A stretch of DNA of 64,000 nt from an uncultured Paracoccaceae bacterium (GTDB lineage: Bacteria; Pseudomonadota; Alphaproteobacteria; Rhodobacterales; Rhodobacteraceae), in assembly GCA_938002605.1 (NCBI GenBank), contig CALLAF010000004.1, positions 248,001-312,000 on the forward strand. The letters are read 5' to 3'. Shown here piece by piece: positions 63,884 to 64,000 of this stretch. Positions within the stretch are counted from its first letter, which is position 1. Each line of letters begins with the position of its first letter. The notes under the pieces were generated by a model that was not told the DNA's origin, ran no database searches, and worked only from the letters and a program-made list of their open reading frames with translations. The position numbers and the translations under genes are program-made.

Positions 63884-64000
63884 AACTAGCGGGGGCGGCG
63901 GCAACGGCCTATTGCCGGAAACCTGATGCGACCCACGCGGGCTTGTTGATTTTTGGTGCAGACCCGATGCGTGTTGCCGAAAAACGGCAGCAAGCAATCG
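63880..64000 (+). CDS. holA: DNA polymerase III subunit delta (3' truncated by window)
   Basis: Translation [44 protein letters not shown] overlap with lptE. Confidence 0.88.
   Translation, partial: MKLAGAAATAYCRKPDATHAGLLIFGADPMRVAEKRQQAI

Overview
This 64 kb window is a gene-dense chromosomal segment. By gene content and order it most resembles an alphaproteobacterium of the Rhodobacterales/Roseobacter type; that is inference from protein families, no search was run. About 60 coding regions can be supported. Core blocks: ppaC (partial), ribF, prs, the atpHAGDC operon, rsmB, purH-lspA-DUF3035-M16-M16-mutL-rmuC, recQ, truB, rpsO, pnp, leuS-lptE-holA (partial). Accessory blocks: (1) 12.1-24.4 kb, a surface-polysaccharide locus with a complete GDP-L-fucose precursor module (manB, manC, gmd, fcl), galE and a Wza-like exporter, interleaved with an M10/serralysin-like RTX protease and a double-RTX protein, and divergent from a DUF2793 phage/GTA-fibre-like gene across an intergenic region carrying a perfect TTAA-N7-TTAA (CtrA-type) box; (2) 26.1-30.4 kb, a USP/AGCS transporter/autotransporter insert in which the autotransporter appears frameshifted just after a signal-peptide-like segment; (3) 43.2-44.0 kb, a near-identical tandem pair of small secreted proteins; (4) 54.6-55.5 kb, an AT-rich orphan ORF with a HEPN-like N-terminal segment. 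I found no tRNA, rRNA, CRISPR array, transposase or integrase. No candidate amounts to a demonstrated new system. The strongest leads are the CtrA-box/DUF2793/polysaccharide junction, the RTX protease translationally coupled to galE, the frameshifted autotransporter and the orphan HEPN-like gene.
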